Shown here: positions 1 to 8,722 of the stretch, piece after piece
Position numbering within the stretch: the stretch's first letter is position 1
Layout: every line of letters begins with the position of its first letter
Source: Enterobacter sp. RHBSTW-00175
GTDB taxonomy: Bacteria; Pseudomonadota; Gammaproteobacteria; Enterobacterales; Enterobacteriaceae
Assembly: GCF_013927005.1 (NCBI RefSeq)
Contig: NZ_CP055930.1
Span: forward strand, 3,658,001-3,722,000
Length of the DNA stretch: 64,000 bases
Reading direction: 5' to 3'
Program-made: the position numbers and the translations under genes
The notes under the pieces: model-generated
Databases searched by the model: none
Told to the model about the DNA's origin: nothing
What the model saw: the letters and a program-made list of their open reading frames with translations, nothing else

Positions 1-80
1 CCCTCGATATTCAGCGTAACGTCAGTCGCGCCCGCGGAGAGGCTCATCAACGCGAGTAAAAATAGTAACGTTCTCATCAT
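1..80 (-). CDS. Fimbrial operon gene, 5' end only (cut by window edge)
   Basis: Only the first 26 codons are inside the window. They encode a signal peptide (two Met codons, then a Leu-rich core ending in SAGA) followed by a short beta-strand-like stretch (TDVTLNIEG). It starts 7 nt after the stop of the adhesin gene and has a GGAGGG motif directly before the first ATG, so the second ATG (position 77) may be the better start. Position and secretion signal suggest a further exported fimbrial subunit or accessory protein of the same operon. The product class is inferred; the body of the gene lies outside the window. Confidence 0.6.
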   Translation of the reverse strand, partial: MMRTLLFLLALMSLSAGATDVTLNIE

Positions 81-87
81 CCCTCCA

Positions 88-1077
88 TTACTGGTATTCA
101 AGATCGATTGTGGCAATCGTGTTAGCTTTACCCGCGGTAACGGTGGCGTCCGTCTGGTAATACTGTACGGCGAAGCGGATGACATCCGGAACGTTAGGTT
201 CGGTTTTTCCACCGACCGGGATAGGGTAGTCGTATCTGAGATCGACACCGTCAAGCAGCATTCTCACACCAACGCCCGTAGCGCTGTCGTTGCCCGGGGT
301 AAGGTTCAGGACATCATCAAACTGGCTATTAAGGCCATTCGCGCTGGTTACCGAGGCCGTGAGGTTGACCGCTTCCGTACAGGTGGCGTTGATATCGAAA
401 TACTTCCACGCCGTATAGCTGCCCACGTGAGTAAATTGTGAAACCGGGAAGTCACCTAACGTCACCGTCAGGTTCAGAGGATCGATGGAGCAGGTTGCCG
501 TTCTTTCGGAGAGCGTGGCGGAAAAGTTGCTTGTATTCTGCGAACCAGATATACCGGCAGATTTATAAACGCCAAATCCAAAGGACGTCAGGGTATTTGT
601 CAGGGTCCCACTGCCAATATGTGTTGCTGTTTTGATGAGACGTTCGGTGTAGCTGAAAGATAACGTTTGGCCGCTATCACTGGTGACGGTTCCCAGTGGC
701 GTTGAGGTTGAATCACACTCGTAGCCCATGCCACGAACGATCTGTCCGCTGCTGTTTAACAGTTCAATGCCGATACCGTCAATATTGGTGGAGTAAACGC
801 CCGGCATGCCTCCCACTTCTGTACCCGTTCCGTAATAGCACGCGATAACGGTGTGACTCGCTAGCTTTCCGGTGCAACTGCCTGTCACGGTGTGCGTTTT
901 TGCCGAACCCGGGATGACGCTGCCAACATCAAGGGTGGTAGGGACAGAAAGCGTACCGGCAGCAATAGTATAGGGCAGGTCTGGAGAATCACAGGTTGTC
1001 GCCGCATGAGCATGCGGCACCAGACAGGCGCTTGTGAGGAGGACAACCAGCGCAAAGGTATATTTAAACATGTTCAT
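88..1077 (-). CDS. Two-domain fimbrial adhesin / minor subunit
   Basis: A secreted protein of about 329 residues. The N-terminal signal peptide ends near HAHA. An N-terminal region with several Cys residues follows, and a C-terminal pilin-like domain (roughly residues 195-329) carries the CSIDP start and the final ATIDLEYQ strand typical of subunits that close by donor-strand exchange. The size, twice that of the pilin, and the position after the usher fit a tip adhesin with a receptor-binding domain plus a pilin domain. The ATG at 1077 is chosen because a GAGA motif precedes it; longer starts would run into the usher gene. The ligand is unknown. Confidence 0.75.
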   Translation of the reverse strand: MNMFKYTFALVVLLTSACLVPHAHAATTCDSPDLPYTIAAGTLSVPTTLDVGSVIPGSAKTHTVTGSCTGKLASHTVIACYYGTGTEVGGMPGVYSTNIDGIGIELLNSSGQIVRGMGYECDSTSTPLGTVTSDSGQTLSFSYTERLIKTATHIGSGTLTNTLTSFGFGVYKSAGISGSQNTSNFSATLSERTATCSIDPLNLTVTLGDFPVSQFTHVGSYTAWKYFDINATCTEAVNLTASVTSANGLNSQFDDVLNLTPGNDSATGVGVRMLLDGVDLRYDYPIPVGGKTEPNVPDVIRFAVQYYQTDATVTAGKANTIATIDLEYQ

Positions 1078-1094
1078 TTTTTTCTCGGAAAGGT

Positions 1095-3638
1095 TTATAC
1101 GCACTGCGCCGTGATGTTAATAACAGCACCGTTGTCTTTTGTTGGCAGGTGATAGGTTGCGGCGCAATGGCTGTCGGCAGTTTGTCCCCAGCTAACGTCA
1201 ACCGTGCCTTTTTCCTGCATGCCGGTCAGATAAACCTGCCCGCCATCGCCCACGATAAACTCGCCATCCTGATGAGCCTGAGATGCCGTTGCGCCGAACG
1301 GGATAGCGCTGCCATCAGCGCGTTTCAGCGTCATTAATACCCGGCTGCCAACGTGCGTTTCATAATGTGCGCGCACGATGGCGCCGCGCGTTGGCGTCAC
1401 GGTTTTGGCCGCCTGGTCAACATCCGCATTTCCCGGCAGCGTTTCGGTGTTGAGTGCAAGGGTGTTATGACGGTACGGCGACACGTACGGCACAATGGCA
1501 TAGCCGCGGAAATCGGTATTCACGCCGGTCTGATTGGTGATGTTGGTGTCGTCTGCACCCGGGGCTTCGACCAGCGCGGCCGTCTCGCCCATTGGCTGAC
1601 CCAGTGTGATGCCGTGCGCATGGGCGATCATACTTCCCTGCAACCCAACGTTAAGCTGTTGCTGCTGGTTATCCTGGGAATACCCGGCATTTACTTCACC
1701 GTAAGTACCTTTGTAATCTGCATTCAGGCTGGTGCTGTCGCCGCTGCTCTGACTGTGGCCTTGCTGAACACCCCAGCTCAGGTTATTGCCTGCAAGTGCG
1801 GTGCCGTTCAGACCCACGCTTTGGGTGGTATCGTGTTTTGTGCTGTTCAGGTTGTAGTTGACCCAGGTATTGCTGAGCCAGTGTTCGAGCGGGACAGAGA
1901 CGTTGAAAGCGATGTTTTGTTCGCTCGTTTTTTCGTTGTTATCGTCACCGCCATCACGCGTGTTTTTATCCAGTCCATAACTGAGCCCGTAGCTGATGCC
2001 GTGCCATGAGTTGTTGTAGCCAATGTTCATTGAGGTCATCCCCTGGCTTGCGTTCCAGTAGCTTTCTTTAACCAGGCTTAATGTCAGGGACCCAAACGTA
2101 CCGCCCAGAGACTGATCGACCGTGGCCTCCTGGCGGTCGCGGCGGGTATCGGGCGCTTCCCAGTCATCATTAAGGGTGTGTGAATCCAGGGTGTCTTGTA
2201 GGGTGTAAAAGCCTTTACTGCTGTAGCGATATCCGGCAATGGCAAAATGGGTGCCCGTGGTGGCAAAATCTTTGCTGTAGCGCACGCGCCACGATTGCCC
2301 TTGCGTAGGATCGCGATCCTGCATGGCAGATTTAGCATCGGTGACGTCAACGGAGAAGGCACCGAAATCGCCGATGTTTTTACCGATCCCGAATGCCAGC
2401 GCATCATAATACTGGCTGGCCTGAAGGCCGCCGTAGGCCGTTAAGCCATAAGGCAGCCCGTAGATGACCGTTCCCTGCATGAAAGGGGTTTTTTCGACGT
2501 CATTATCGTAGCTGCGGTAACGCCCGGCCGTCAGGCTATACTTGAGGCGGCCTTCGCGCTGAAGCACCGGGACAGAGGCATAGGGCACCACGAAATGCTG
2601 CTCGCTGCCGTCCGTCTCTTTCACGGTGACGTTGAGGTCTCCGCTTCCGCCGGTAGGGTAAAGATCGTTAATTTCGAACGGGCCTGGGGCAACATAGTTC
2701 TGATAAATCACATACCCATTTTGACGTACAAGAACCTGCGCGTTGCTGTGTGCTGTGCCGCGAATCACTGGGGCAAACCCTTTCATACTTTCCGGCAGCA
2801 TGTCATCATCCGACGCAAACTGCGCGCCGGTGTAGGAGATACTGTCGAACACATCAGAAGGCGACGAGCTTTGACCAAGGGTCAATTCCCCACCTAAAGG
2901 TGCAATATCGCGCTGGGCGTAGGTATACACCGAAGAAAAATCACTTTCGGTATCGCTGTTGCTACTGGTTTTACTCCAGGTTGAATAGTTGCGAAAACGC
3001 CACGCGCCGAGGTTGAGCCCCGGTCGAAGATTGAGAAATGCGCTACGCTGGTCGGTGCTGTTTTCCCCTTTCCCGTGATTATCACCGGCGGTGAAGCTGT
3101 AGTTCAGCAGTAAGGCATTAATCCCTTCGTCGAACTCCTGGGGATCGACGTAATCGCGTGGCACTTGCGTAATAGCAGTCTGAGGAATGCTCAGCAGCAG
3201 TTGCTGCGGGTTAACATGGAACGTTGCGCTGGCGGAAGGGATTACGCTCAGGTCGACACACTGCGCGTTTTCATCCTGGGTAAATTTATCGCTTTGAATA
3301 CCTAAGCTTTTTAATTGAGCAATGCTCAGGCACGGTTGGAGGCTCGATTTACCCTCGGCATCTTTCTTCAATGTAAATTCAATTTCTTTATTGGCGACTT
3401 TATTATTATTTACGTAGACGTCGACATGGTATTTTCCCGGTACTTGCCCTGGGCCAATCTCATAAATACTGAGATCGGTTTTTTCCTGGGACGGATTATC
3501 AATATCCAGTAAGGCCGGGTTGAAATAATCTTCGGCAAGAGCTGTTTGTACACAAACACCCAGCAACGTGCAGCCCAGTGCAATAAGCATTGAGCGTCTG
3601 TGCTGCTTTGGTTGTTTTGTTGTATATTCCCAGCCCAT
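1095..3638 (-). CDS. Fimbrial outer-membrane usher (FimD/PapC family)
   Basis: An 847-residue usher, normal length for the family. It forms the outer-membrane pore that receives chaperone-subunit complexes and secretes the growing fimbria. A basic N-terminus and signal peptide ending near ALA are followed by the N-terminal chaperone-binding domain starting EDYFNPALLD, then the beta-barrel and plug region, and C-terminal domains ending with a Cys pair (HCAATYH and the final CV). It lies 26 nt after the chaperone gene and 17 nt before the adhesin start, so the genes are co-transcribed. The reading frame is intact. Which fimbrial clade it belongs to was not determined. Confidence 0.93.
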   Translation of the reverse strand: MGWEYTTKQPKQHRRSMLIALGCTLLGVCVQTALAEDYFNPALLDIDNPSQEKTDLSIYEIGPGQVPGKYHVDVYVNNNKVANKEIEFTLKKDAEGKSSLQPCLSIAQLKSLGIQSDKFTQDENAQCVDLSVIPSASATFHVNPQQLLLSIPQTAITQVPRDYVDPQEFDEGINALLLNYSFTAGDNHGKGENSTDQRSAFLNLRPGLNLGAWRFRNYSTWSKTSSNSDTESDFSSVYTYAQRDIAPLGGELTLGQSSSPSDVFDSISYTGAQFASDDDMLPESMKGFAPVIRGTAHSNAQVLVRQNGYVIYQNYVAPGPFEINDLYPTGGSGDLNVTVKETDGSEQHFVVPYASVPVLQREGRLKYSLTAGRYRSYDNDVEKTPFMQGTVIYGLPYGLTAYGGLQASQYYDALAFGIGKNIGDFGAFSVDVTDAKSAMQDRDPTQGQSWRVRYSKDFATTGTHFAIAGYRYSSKGFYTLQDTLDSHTLNDDWEAPDTRRDRQEATVDQSLGGTFGSLTLSLVKESYWNASQGMTSMNIGYNNSWHGISYGLSYGLDKNTRDGGDDNNEKTSEQNIAFNVSVPLEHWLSNTWVNYNLNSTKHDTTQSVGLNGTALAGNNLSWGVQQGHSQSSGDSTSLNADYKGTYGEVNAGYSQDNQQQQLNVGLQGSMIAHAHGITLGQPMGETAALVEAPGADDTNITNQTGVNTDFRGYAIVPYVSPYRHNTLALNTETLPGNADVDQAAKTVTPTRGAIVRAHYETHVGSRVLMTLKRADGSAIPFGATASQAHQDGEFIVGDGGQVYLTGMQEKGTVDVSWGQTADSHCAATYHLPTKDNGAVINITAQCV

Positions 3639-3664
3639 AATGGTGTCCGATAATGAATGATGAT

Positions 3665-4339
3665 TTATTTTATCTGTGCAGTCCAGGATGGAGTGATTCC
3701 GCCATAATCATTTATTATTTTCCAGCTTACTGCATGTGCGGAGATATTTCCCGGGATGGTGAAATGAGTTTCGCCTTTCGGACTGGCATACGTCACCTTA
3801 TCGATTTTTTTGCCGTCAAGTTTGATTTCCTGGAAGTTCATATAAAATGGTGTCGGGTTATCAACAATCAACTGGTTCCCTTGTTTATGCCAGACTAAAT
3901 GTGAGGCAACATCTTCAGGTTTGTCTGTAATACCAGAGGGGCGATACAGCAATTTAATACGTGTCTTAATTGCTATTTGCAGCGTATTAACATTTTCCTT
4001 GCGACTGGATGAAGGAATGGATTTAATATTCAGCCAGAACAGCGATTCACGATCTGCCGGTAGGCTACCGTTGGTTCTGATGATACGCAGAACGTTACTC
4101 TGTTCTGCATCAAGACGGAACAGGGGTGGGGTAATCAGGAACGGTGCCTTCTCGCGAGTCTTGTCTTCCGTTTCGACCCATGACTGCACCAGGTAGTCGA
4201 GGTTATCCGGGTTGGTGATACTAATGGACGATTCTTTTTTATTTTCCGGATAGACCACGCGGGTACCGCCGATGGTAATACCCGCATGAGCGGCGGAGGT
4301 GAGCAATAATAAGGACGAAACCAGAAGGAATTTACGCAT
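3665..4339 (-). CDS. Periplasmic fimbrial chaperone (PapD family)
   Basis: A 224-residue periplasmic chaperone with a signal peptide ending SAAHA. The mature N-terminus GITIGGTRVVYPENKKESSI is the classic PapD-like first strand, including the conserved Arg. The LFWLNIKSIP motif of domain 1 and the IKTRIKLLYRP segment leading into domain 2 are also present. It caps fimbrial subunits by donating a beta strand and delivers them to the usher. It lies between the pilin and usher genes, after an attenuator-like hairpin. Its ribosome-binding site is weak, which fits lower expression than the pilin. Confidence 0.93.
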   Translation of the reverse strand: MRKFLLVSSLLLLTSAAHAGITIGGTRVVYPENKKESSISITNPDNLDYLVQSWVETEDKTREKAPFLITPPLFRLDAEQSNVLRIIRTNGSLPADRESLFWLNIKSIPSSSRKENVNTLQIAIKTRIKLLYRPSGITDKPEDVASHLVWHKQGNQLIVDNPTPFYMNFQEIKLDGKKIDKVTYASPKGETHFTIPGNISAHAVSWKIINDYGGITPSWTAQIK

Positions 4340-4358
4340 AGATTTACCGTAATAAAGG

Positions 4359-4393
4359 AAAAAAAGATATTAGCCACGGAGATGACTAATATC
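4359..4393 (-). terminator. Attenuator-like hairpin between pilin and chaperone genes
   Basis: On the minus strand an 8-bp stem (GATATTAG / CTAATATC at 4366-4373 and 4386-4393) with a 12-nt loop is followed directly by seven U residues. This is a complete but AT-rich intrinsic terminator shape inside the operon. Partial termination here would give excess pilin message over chaperone and usher message. Confidence 0.6.
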
Positions 4394-4400
4394 CTTTTCA

Positions 4401-4934
4401 TTAGTTGTAAACGATGGTGAACGTGGATACCGAATTTGCAGGGCCAGCCGTAACGCTGCTGCCGGTCTGAATGTAACGGGCACCAAATTCCAGGTCATTG
4501 GTGGTTGTTCCTGATGTCAGTGTATATCCGGCAGAAGCCGTATATAAACTCAGTGGGTTTTCAGTTTTATCTAATAACTGAATACCAACACCGGTTGCAG
4601 TACCTGTACCTGCTGTTACCGCCAGCACATCACTGTTACTGCCATCTGGGGTTCCACCAAATTTCACAGCAGCACTGGTTACGGTTTCAGGACAATCTTT
4701 AAGTTGAATACTAAAGCGGGTAGTTGCTGTGGTCGATCCGGATCCCGTAAATGCAGATTTCGCAACTTTACCTAATGAAACATCAAGTGGGCTACTTAAT
4801 CCATTCACAACGGTACAAGCAGAGTCAATAATTTCACCTGTGAAATTAATTTGTCCTTCACCGCTTGCAGCAAATGCGGATACGGAAGCACATGCCATCC
4901 CGGCAACAATGCCCGCAATAATAAGTTTTTTCAT
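4401..4934 (-). CDS. Major fimbrial subunit (type 1 pilin family)
   Basis: A 177-residue pilin with a Lys-rich signal peptide ending AFAA. The mature chain opens with GEGQINFTGEIIDSACTV and has the two Cys of the family (in DSACTV and KDCPE) and the ARYIQTG...A..STFTIVYN C-terminus needed for donor-strand exchange. It is the first gene of the operon, with a good AGAGGA ribosome-binding site. It probably forms the fimbrial shaft. The divergent neighbour is ybiB. Confidence 0.92.
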   Translation of the reverse strand: MKKLIIAGIVAGMACASVSAFAASGEGQINFTGEIIDSACTVVNGLSSPLDVSLGKVAKSAFTGSGSTTATTRFSIQLKDCPETVTSAAVKFGGTPDGSNSDVLAVTAGTGTATGVGIQLLDKTENPLSLYTASAGYTLTSGTTTNDLEFGARYIQTGSSVTAGPANSVSTFTIVYN

Positions 4935-5280
4935 TGTGTTCCTCTGAATGAAAGTGAGTCATTTTGGCTTTAATCATCACCTGGGTGATTGATTCGCGAG
5001 GAACTATGTATGATAACTATGTCTTGTTCAATTAACCTTCTCTGAATCATAAACTTAATGAATTTAATGTGTGTTGCTAATTCTTTAAATAAATAAAAAA
5101 GGGCTTATAAAACAATAAATAAATATGGGGCGTTGACACGTCACTTAACGGCTGTGATGAATATCGCGACTCTTTTTCTCCTGAAAGTCTGTTTAGCGAA
5201 GGGAAAGCAAAAGGAAATGATTACCCGTATGTTATTTATCAGGGCTATAGTATCTGCAAAGCGTTATAAGGAGAGGTACC
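4935..5280. other. Intergenic region between fimbrial operon and ybiB
   Basis: A 346-bp AT-rich divergent region that must hold the fimbrial promoter (minus) and the ybiB promoter (plus). An imperfect palindrome lies at about 4974-4996 (AATCATCACC TG GGTGATTGATT), a candidate regulator site near the pilin start. TATAGT near 5245 is a possible -10 for ybiB. I found no flanking inverted repeats of a fimS-type invertible switch and no LexA box (CTGT-N8-ACAG). A small open frame at 5133-5321 overlaps the ybiB start and is not convincing. Confidence 0.4.
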
Positions 5281-6243
5281 ATGGATTATCGCAAAATTAT
5301 CAAAGAGGTAGGCCGGGGTAAAAATCATGCCCGGGATCTGGATCTCGAGACAGCGCGTGAGCTGTACACCCAGATGCTGAACGGTGACGTGCCGGACCTG
5401 GAGTTGGGTGGCATTCTGATTGCGCTACGCATTAAAGGTGAAGGCGAAGCAGAAATGCGGGGTTTTTATGAAGCCATGCAGGCGCAAACATTCCACCTGA
5501 CACCACCCGTGGCAAAGCCCATGCCGATTGTGATTCCCAGCTATAACGGCGCGCGTAAGCAGGCGAACCTGACACCGCTTCTGGCCATTCTGCTACACAA
5601 GCTTGGATTTCCGGTGGTGGTTCATGGTGTCAGCGAAGATCCAACCCGTGTTCTGACAGAAACCATTTTTGAGATGCTGGGTATCGAACCAACTCTGCAC
5701 GCAGGCCAGGCGCAGGCAAAACTGGACGGACATCAGCCGGTGTATATTCCGGTAAAAGCGCTCTGCCCGCCGCTGGAAAAGCAGCTGGATATGCGCTGGC
5801 GAATGGGGGTGCGTAACAGCGCCCACACGCTGGCGAAACTGGCGACGCCATTTGCTGAAGATGCAGCGTTGCGCCTTTCCAGTGTGTCGCATCCCGAGTA
5901 TGTCCCGCGCGTTGCTAATTTCTTTGATGATATTGGTGGACGGGCACTACTGATGCACGGAACCGAAGGCGAGGTTTACGCCAATCCGCAGCGTTGTCCG
6001 CAACTTATGCTGATTGATTCAGCAGGTGCGCGTGTCGTTCTGGAACGTGGTGAAGAGAATGTAGACGTGGTGTTGCCGTCAGCGAAAGATCCGCATACGA
6101 CCGCACACTGGATTGAACAATGCCTTGCCGGGAATGTACCCGTCCCGCACTCCATTAAGCTGCAAATGGCCTGTTGCCTGTTTGCAACGGGTGAAGCTGA
6201 AACGGTGGAAGCCGGGCTCCAGCGCGTTGAGCAGTCATTTTAG
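5281..6243 (+). CDS. ybiB: YbiB, anthranilate phosphoribosyltransferase-like (TrpD2) protein
   Basis: A 320-residue protein, the E. coli YbiB length, starting at an ATG behind AAGGAGAGG. It has the glycosyltransferase family 3/TrpD fold arrangement: a helical N-terminal domain (YTQMLNGDVPDLELGGILIALRIKGE) and a C-terminal phosphoribosyltransferase-like domain. YbiB proteins are reported to bind nucleic acid rather than make tryptophan, and in E. coli the gene follows dinG in a LexA-controlled unit. Here a fimbrial operon occupies the upstream side and no LexA box is visible. The cellular role remains unclear. Confidence 0.9.
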   Translation: MDYRKIIKEVGRGKNHARDLDLETARELYTQMLNGDVPDLELGGILIALRIKGEGEAEMRGFYEAMQAQTFHLTPPVAKPMPIVIPSYNGARKQANLTPLLAILLHKLGFPVVVHGVSEDPTRVLTETIFEMLGIEPTLHAGQAQAKLDGHQPVYIPVKALCPPLEKQLDMRWRMGVRNSAHTLAKLATPFAEDAALRLSSVSHPEYVPRVANFFDDIGGRALLMHGTEGEVYANPQRCPQLMLIDSAGARVVLERGEENVDVVLPSAKDPHTTAHWIEQCLAGNVPVPHSIKLQMACCLFATGEAETVEAGLQRVEQSF

Positions 6244-6244
6244 G

Positions 6245-6275
6245 CAAAAAAAAGCCCGTCCAGTGGCGGACGGGC
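6245..6275 (-). terminator. Intrinsic terminator of ybiJ
   Basis: A perfect 8-bp GC stem (GCCCGTCC / GGACGGGC) is followed on the minus strand by a run of U residues (A-run at 6245-6253 on the plus strand). It ends the ybiJ transcript. For ybiB on the plus strand there is a hairpin but no U-run. Confidence 0.8.
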
Positions 6276-6359
6276 AAGCAAGGGTAACAACAACAGGGTC
6301 AATGAGGGTGGAGCAACTCGCCAGAGGGTATAGCGAGTGTGGAGCATAATTCCGTTCGG

Positions 6360-6620
6360 TTATTTGTAGATAACCGCAGTACCGCTAAGTTTGTTGTTGG
6401 TGTTTGCGGACGTAATGGTATAGCCGCTTGCACCCGCTGCTTCTGCTTTTTCAGCCAGTTTGGCTTCCAGGCCGTCCAGAGTGGTTGCACCTTCAGCACT
6501 TACCACACCGATTTTATTCATGCTCTGCGCCTGAGAAGAGGAGACGGCTTCTGCGGCGAATGCGCCAAAGGAAAGAGCAGACAGGGCAACAGCAGCAACA
6601 GCATATTTGATGGTTTTCAT
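6360..6620 (-). CDS. ybiJ: YbiJ, small periplasmic DUF1471 (YdgH/BhsA/McbA-like) protein
   Basis: An 86-residue exported protein with the signal peptide MKTIKYAVAAVALSALSFG...AFA. The DUF1471 core follows (KIGVVSAEGATTLDGLEAKL, AEKAEAAGASGY, ending LSGTAVIYK). Members of this family are small stress- and biofilm-related periplasmic proteins; the molecular function of YbiJ is not established. The ATG at 6620 is chosen because it begins the signal peptide and follows GAGAG; longer frames start in non-conserved sequence. It is monocistronic, with its own terminator. A second family member (mcbA) lies about 0.7 kb away. Confidence 0.9.
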   Translation of the reverse strand: MKTIKYAVAAVALSALSFGAFAAEAVSSSQAQSMNKIGVVSAEGATTLDGLEAKLAEKAEAAGASGYTITSANTNNKLSGTAVIYK

Positions 6621-6871
6621 AGTTAATCTCTCGCAGGTTATTCTGTTAAGGGGACGATGTTCCGTCGATGTGATAAGTATCACGTTTTTTTGCGGAGGAT
6701 AAAATCGAAGAGAATTGACGACGTTGCTCAAAAAAATTGAATGACAAATAAGTTATTGAATATTAATAAATTCGAAAGCTCAATTTACACTTCTTGTCGC
6801 TGCGCTTTACAGAGTCATAGTGAAGGGCACATTTTGCTACGCGTGGTGCAGAATTTCGTGAGAGTAAAGGA

Positions 6872-6887
6872 AACCGCTTGCGCGGTT
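6872..6887 (-). terminator. Weak hairpin downstream of ybiI
   Basis: A 6-bp stem AACCGC/GCGGTT with a 4-nt loop is followed on the minus strand by TTCCTTTA. It is positioned to end the ybiI message but lacks a clean U-run. Confidence 0.4.
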
Positions 6888-6905
6888 ATCTTATGTAAAT
6901 GAAAG

Positions 6906-7172
6906 TCAACGTAACTGGCTATCTTTCGATCCTCTGCGATTATATCCTGTATATGATGAGTTTTGTGAATCTTTATCCTGCTGGCATGTGATGCATAACC
7001 TTACACCGGGAATGGCTTTACGCCGCGCCTCAGGGATTGGATCGCCGCACTCTTCACATACTTCTAAACTTTCACCCTGCGGTATCTCACCGCGAGCGCG
7101 TGCGACAGCATCTTCAATTGTACTGTTGATCTGTTCGTTGACCGCGTCGTCATTTGCCCAACCGGAAGCCAT
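6906..7172 (-). CDS. ybiI: YbiI, DksA/TraR-type zinc-finger protein
   Basis: An 88-residue protein with the four-Cys zinc finger of the TraR/DksA family: CEEC then CITC, spaced as in E. coli YbiI. The N-terminus MASGWANDDAVNEQINSTIEDA and the C-terminus NRRGSKDSQLR are conserved. The family acts at the RNA polymerase secondary channel in its larger members, but YbiI itself lacks the long coiled coil and its role is unknown. The start follows AGGAG. It stands alone between two DUF1471 genes. E. coli has ybiX and fiu between ybiI and mcbA; they are absent here. Confidence 0.9.
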   Translation of the reverse strand: MASGWANDDAVNEQINSTIEDAVARARGEIPQGESLEVCEECGDPIPEARRKAIPGVRLCITCQQDKDSQNSSYTGYNRRGSKDSQLR

Positions 7173-7245
7173 TGCCTACTCCTGTACAGGGGATGTACCT
7201 CATAAGATTACTATGGGGTTAAAAAACGTACAGTCAAGGTGGGGA

Positions 7246-7280
7246 AAAGAGAACTGCATCTGCAAGTCAGATGCAGTTCT
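7246..7280 (-). terminator. Intrinsic terminator of mcbA
   Basis: A perfect 13-bp stem (AGAACTGCATCTG with its complement, loop of 5) lies 15 bp after the mcbA stop and is followed on the minus strand by CTTTTCCCC. The stem is strong but the U-run short. Confidence 0.7.
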
Positions 7281-7295
7281 TTATCAGGAGGGAGC

Positions 7296-7559
7296 TTATT
7301 TGTAGATAGTGGCTGTACCGTACATACGGTTTGTACCGCCGGCAGAATTGACCACAATGCCTTTAGCACCTTCTTCACGCGCTTTTTCGGCGAGTTTCGC
7401 TTGCAGGTCGTCAAGATTGGCTGCACCTGTTACAGAAACAGTGCCCGAAGGGCGCAACTGCCCGGTATCGTCATGCGATAGTGTTTCAACAGACCATGCG
7501 GAGAAAGATGCTCCTGCCAGTGCGCCTGCAATGACGATGAGTGTCAGGTATTTTTTCAT
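7296..7559 (-). CDS. mcbA: McbA, periplasmic DUF1471 protein linked to colanic acid/biofilm
   Basis: An 87-residue exported protein of the same family as YbiJ. The signal peptide MKKYLTLIVIAGALAGASFS is followed by GQLRPSGTVSVTGAANLDDL, the AEKAREEGAKG segment and the ending MYGTATIYK. The pattern GQLRP.GTVS.TGA.NL matches E. coli McbA (YbiM), which represses colanic acid and mucoidy under MqsR control. The start at 7559 opens the signal peptide; upstream codons in frame are not conserved. It is divergent from rlmF across 241 bp. Confidence 0.85.
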   Translation of the reverse strand: MKKYLTLIVIAGALAGASFSAWSVETLSHDDTGQLRPSGTVSVTGAANLDDLQAKLAEKAREEGAKGIVVNSAGGTNRMYGTATIYK

Positions 7560-7800
7560 AATCACATCCTCTGAATGACAACGGGTGATCCACAGTAAGT
7601 TTAGAAGCTTGCAGAGTGTGATTTGGAGCAAATATTTGATGATGATCTGCTTGTTTTTTGAACGATATAAATTGACAAACCGCTGACAGATCATAGACAT
7701 ACAGGCTACTGATTTTTTTCGCAATTTTATGCCCCGCACAGAGATATTTACCCTGGAGGCATCAAAGGGTATCTTACGCCGCTGTTTAAAGGAGAATGCC

Positions 7801-8718
7801 ATGACTTCCCAAAAGCCGGGGTTGCACCCGCGTAACCGTCACCGCAGCCGTTATGATATGCAGGCACTATGCCTGAGCTGCCCACCGTTGCAGGACTTTA
7901 TTGTGCAAACGCCTGCGGGTGAACCGTCGGTTAACTTTGCCGATCCGCAGGCTGTCAAAATGCTCAATAAAGCGTTGCTTGCCCACTATTACGGCGTTGC
8001 GCACTGGGACATTCCCGAAGGCTTTCTCTGCCCACCCGTGCCGGGGCGTGCGGATTATGTCCATCATCTTGCCGACCTGCTGGCGGAAGATAACGCAGGC
8101 GTTATCCCGAAACAGGCCACGATTCTGGATATTGGTACCGGGGCGAACCTGATTTATCCGCTGATTGGCGCGCATGAATACGGCTGGCGTTTTACCGGAA
8201 CGGAAATTGACGCCAGTGCCTTCGCCAGTGCACAGGCGATTATCAGCGCCAATGCCGGGCTAAGCCGCGCCATTCGACTGCGTCGACAGAAAGATGCCGC
8301 AGACATTTTTAACGGCATTATTCATAAGAATGAGCAGTACGATGCCACCTTGTGCAACCCGCCATTCCATGACTCTGCGGCATCTGCCCGTGCAGGAAGC
8401 GAGCGTAAACGCCGTAATCTGGGGCAGGCGGAAGATGGTGCGCTGAATTTTGGTGGCCAGCAGCAGGAACTGTGGTGCGAAGGGGGGGAAGTGGCCTTCA
8501 TTCTCAAAATGATCGCCCAAAGTAAAGCATTTGGCCGCCAGGTGAAATGGTTTACAACCCTCGTTTCCCGCGGGGACAATCTGCCGCCGCTGTATCGCGC
8601 GTTAACGGAAGTGGGTGCGGTTAAAGTGGTGAAAAAAGAGATGGCGCAAGGCCAGAAGCAGAGCCGCTTTATCGCATGGTCGTTTATGGACGATAACAAA
8701 CGCAAAAAGCAGGCCTGA
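7801..8718 (+). CDS. rlmF: 23S rRNA (adenine-1618-N6)-methyltransferase
   Basis: A 305-residue SAM-dependent methyltransferase that makes m6A at 23S rRNA position 1618. The SAM-binding loop [16 protein letters not shown] and the catalytic NPPFH motif of N6-adenine methyltransferases are visible, as is the conserved basic N-terminus [15 protein letters not shown]. The ATG at 7801 is preferred over an upstream frame extension because it follows AAAGGAGAA and matches the E. coli start. It is convergent with ybiO across a REP element. Confidence 0.95.
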   Translation: MTSQKPGLHPRNRHRSRYDMQALCLSCPPLQDFIVQTPAGEPSVNFADPQAVKMLNKALLAHYYGVAHWDIPEGFLCPPVPGRADYVHHLADLLAEDNAGVIPKQATILDIGTGANLIYPLIGAHEYGWRFTGTEIDASAFASAQAIISANAGLSRAIRLRRQKDAADIFNGIIHKNEQYDATLCNPPFHDSAASARAGSERKRRNLGQAEDGALNFGGQQQELWCEGGEVAFILKMIAQSKAFGRQVKWFTTLVSRGDNLPPLYRALTEVGAVKVVKKEMAQGQKQSRFIAWSFMDDNKRKKQA

Positions 8719-8722
8719 ACCC

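Noticed and set aside
4935..5280. fimS-like invertible promoter for the fimbrial operon
   Set aside because: No pair of identical inverted repeats flanking the promoter and no recombinase gene in the window; the only palindrome is short and imperfect.
5133..5321. 62-codon open frame overlapping the ybiB start
   Set aside because: No ribosome-binding site, low-quality composition, and it runs out of frame into ybiB.
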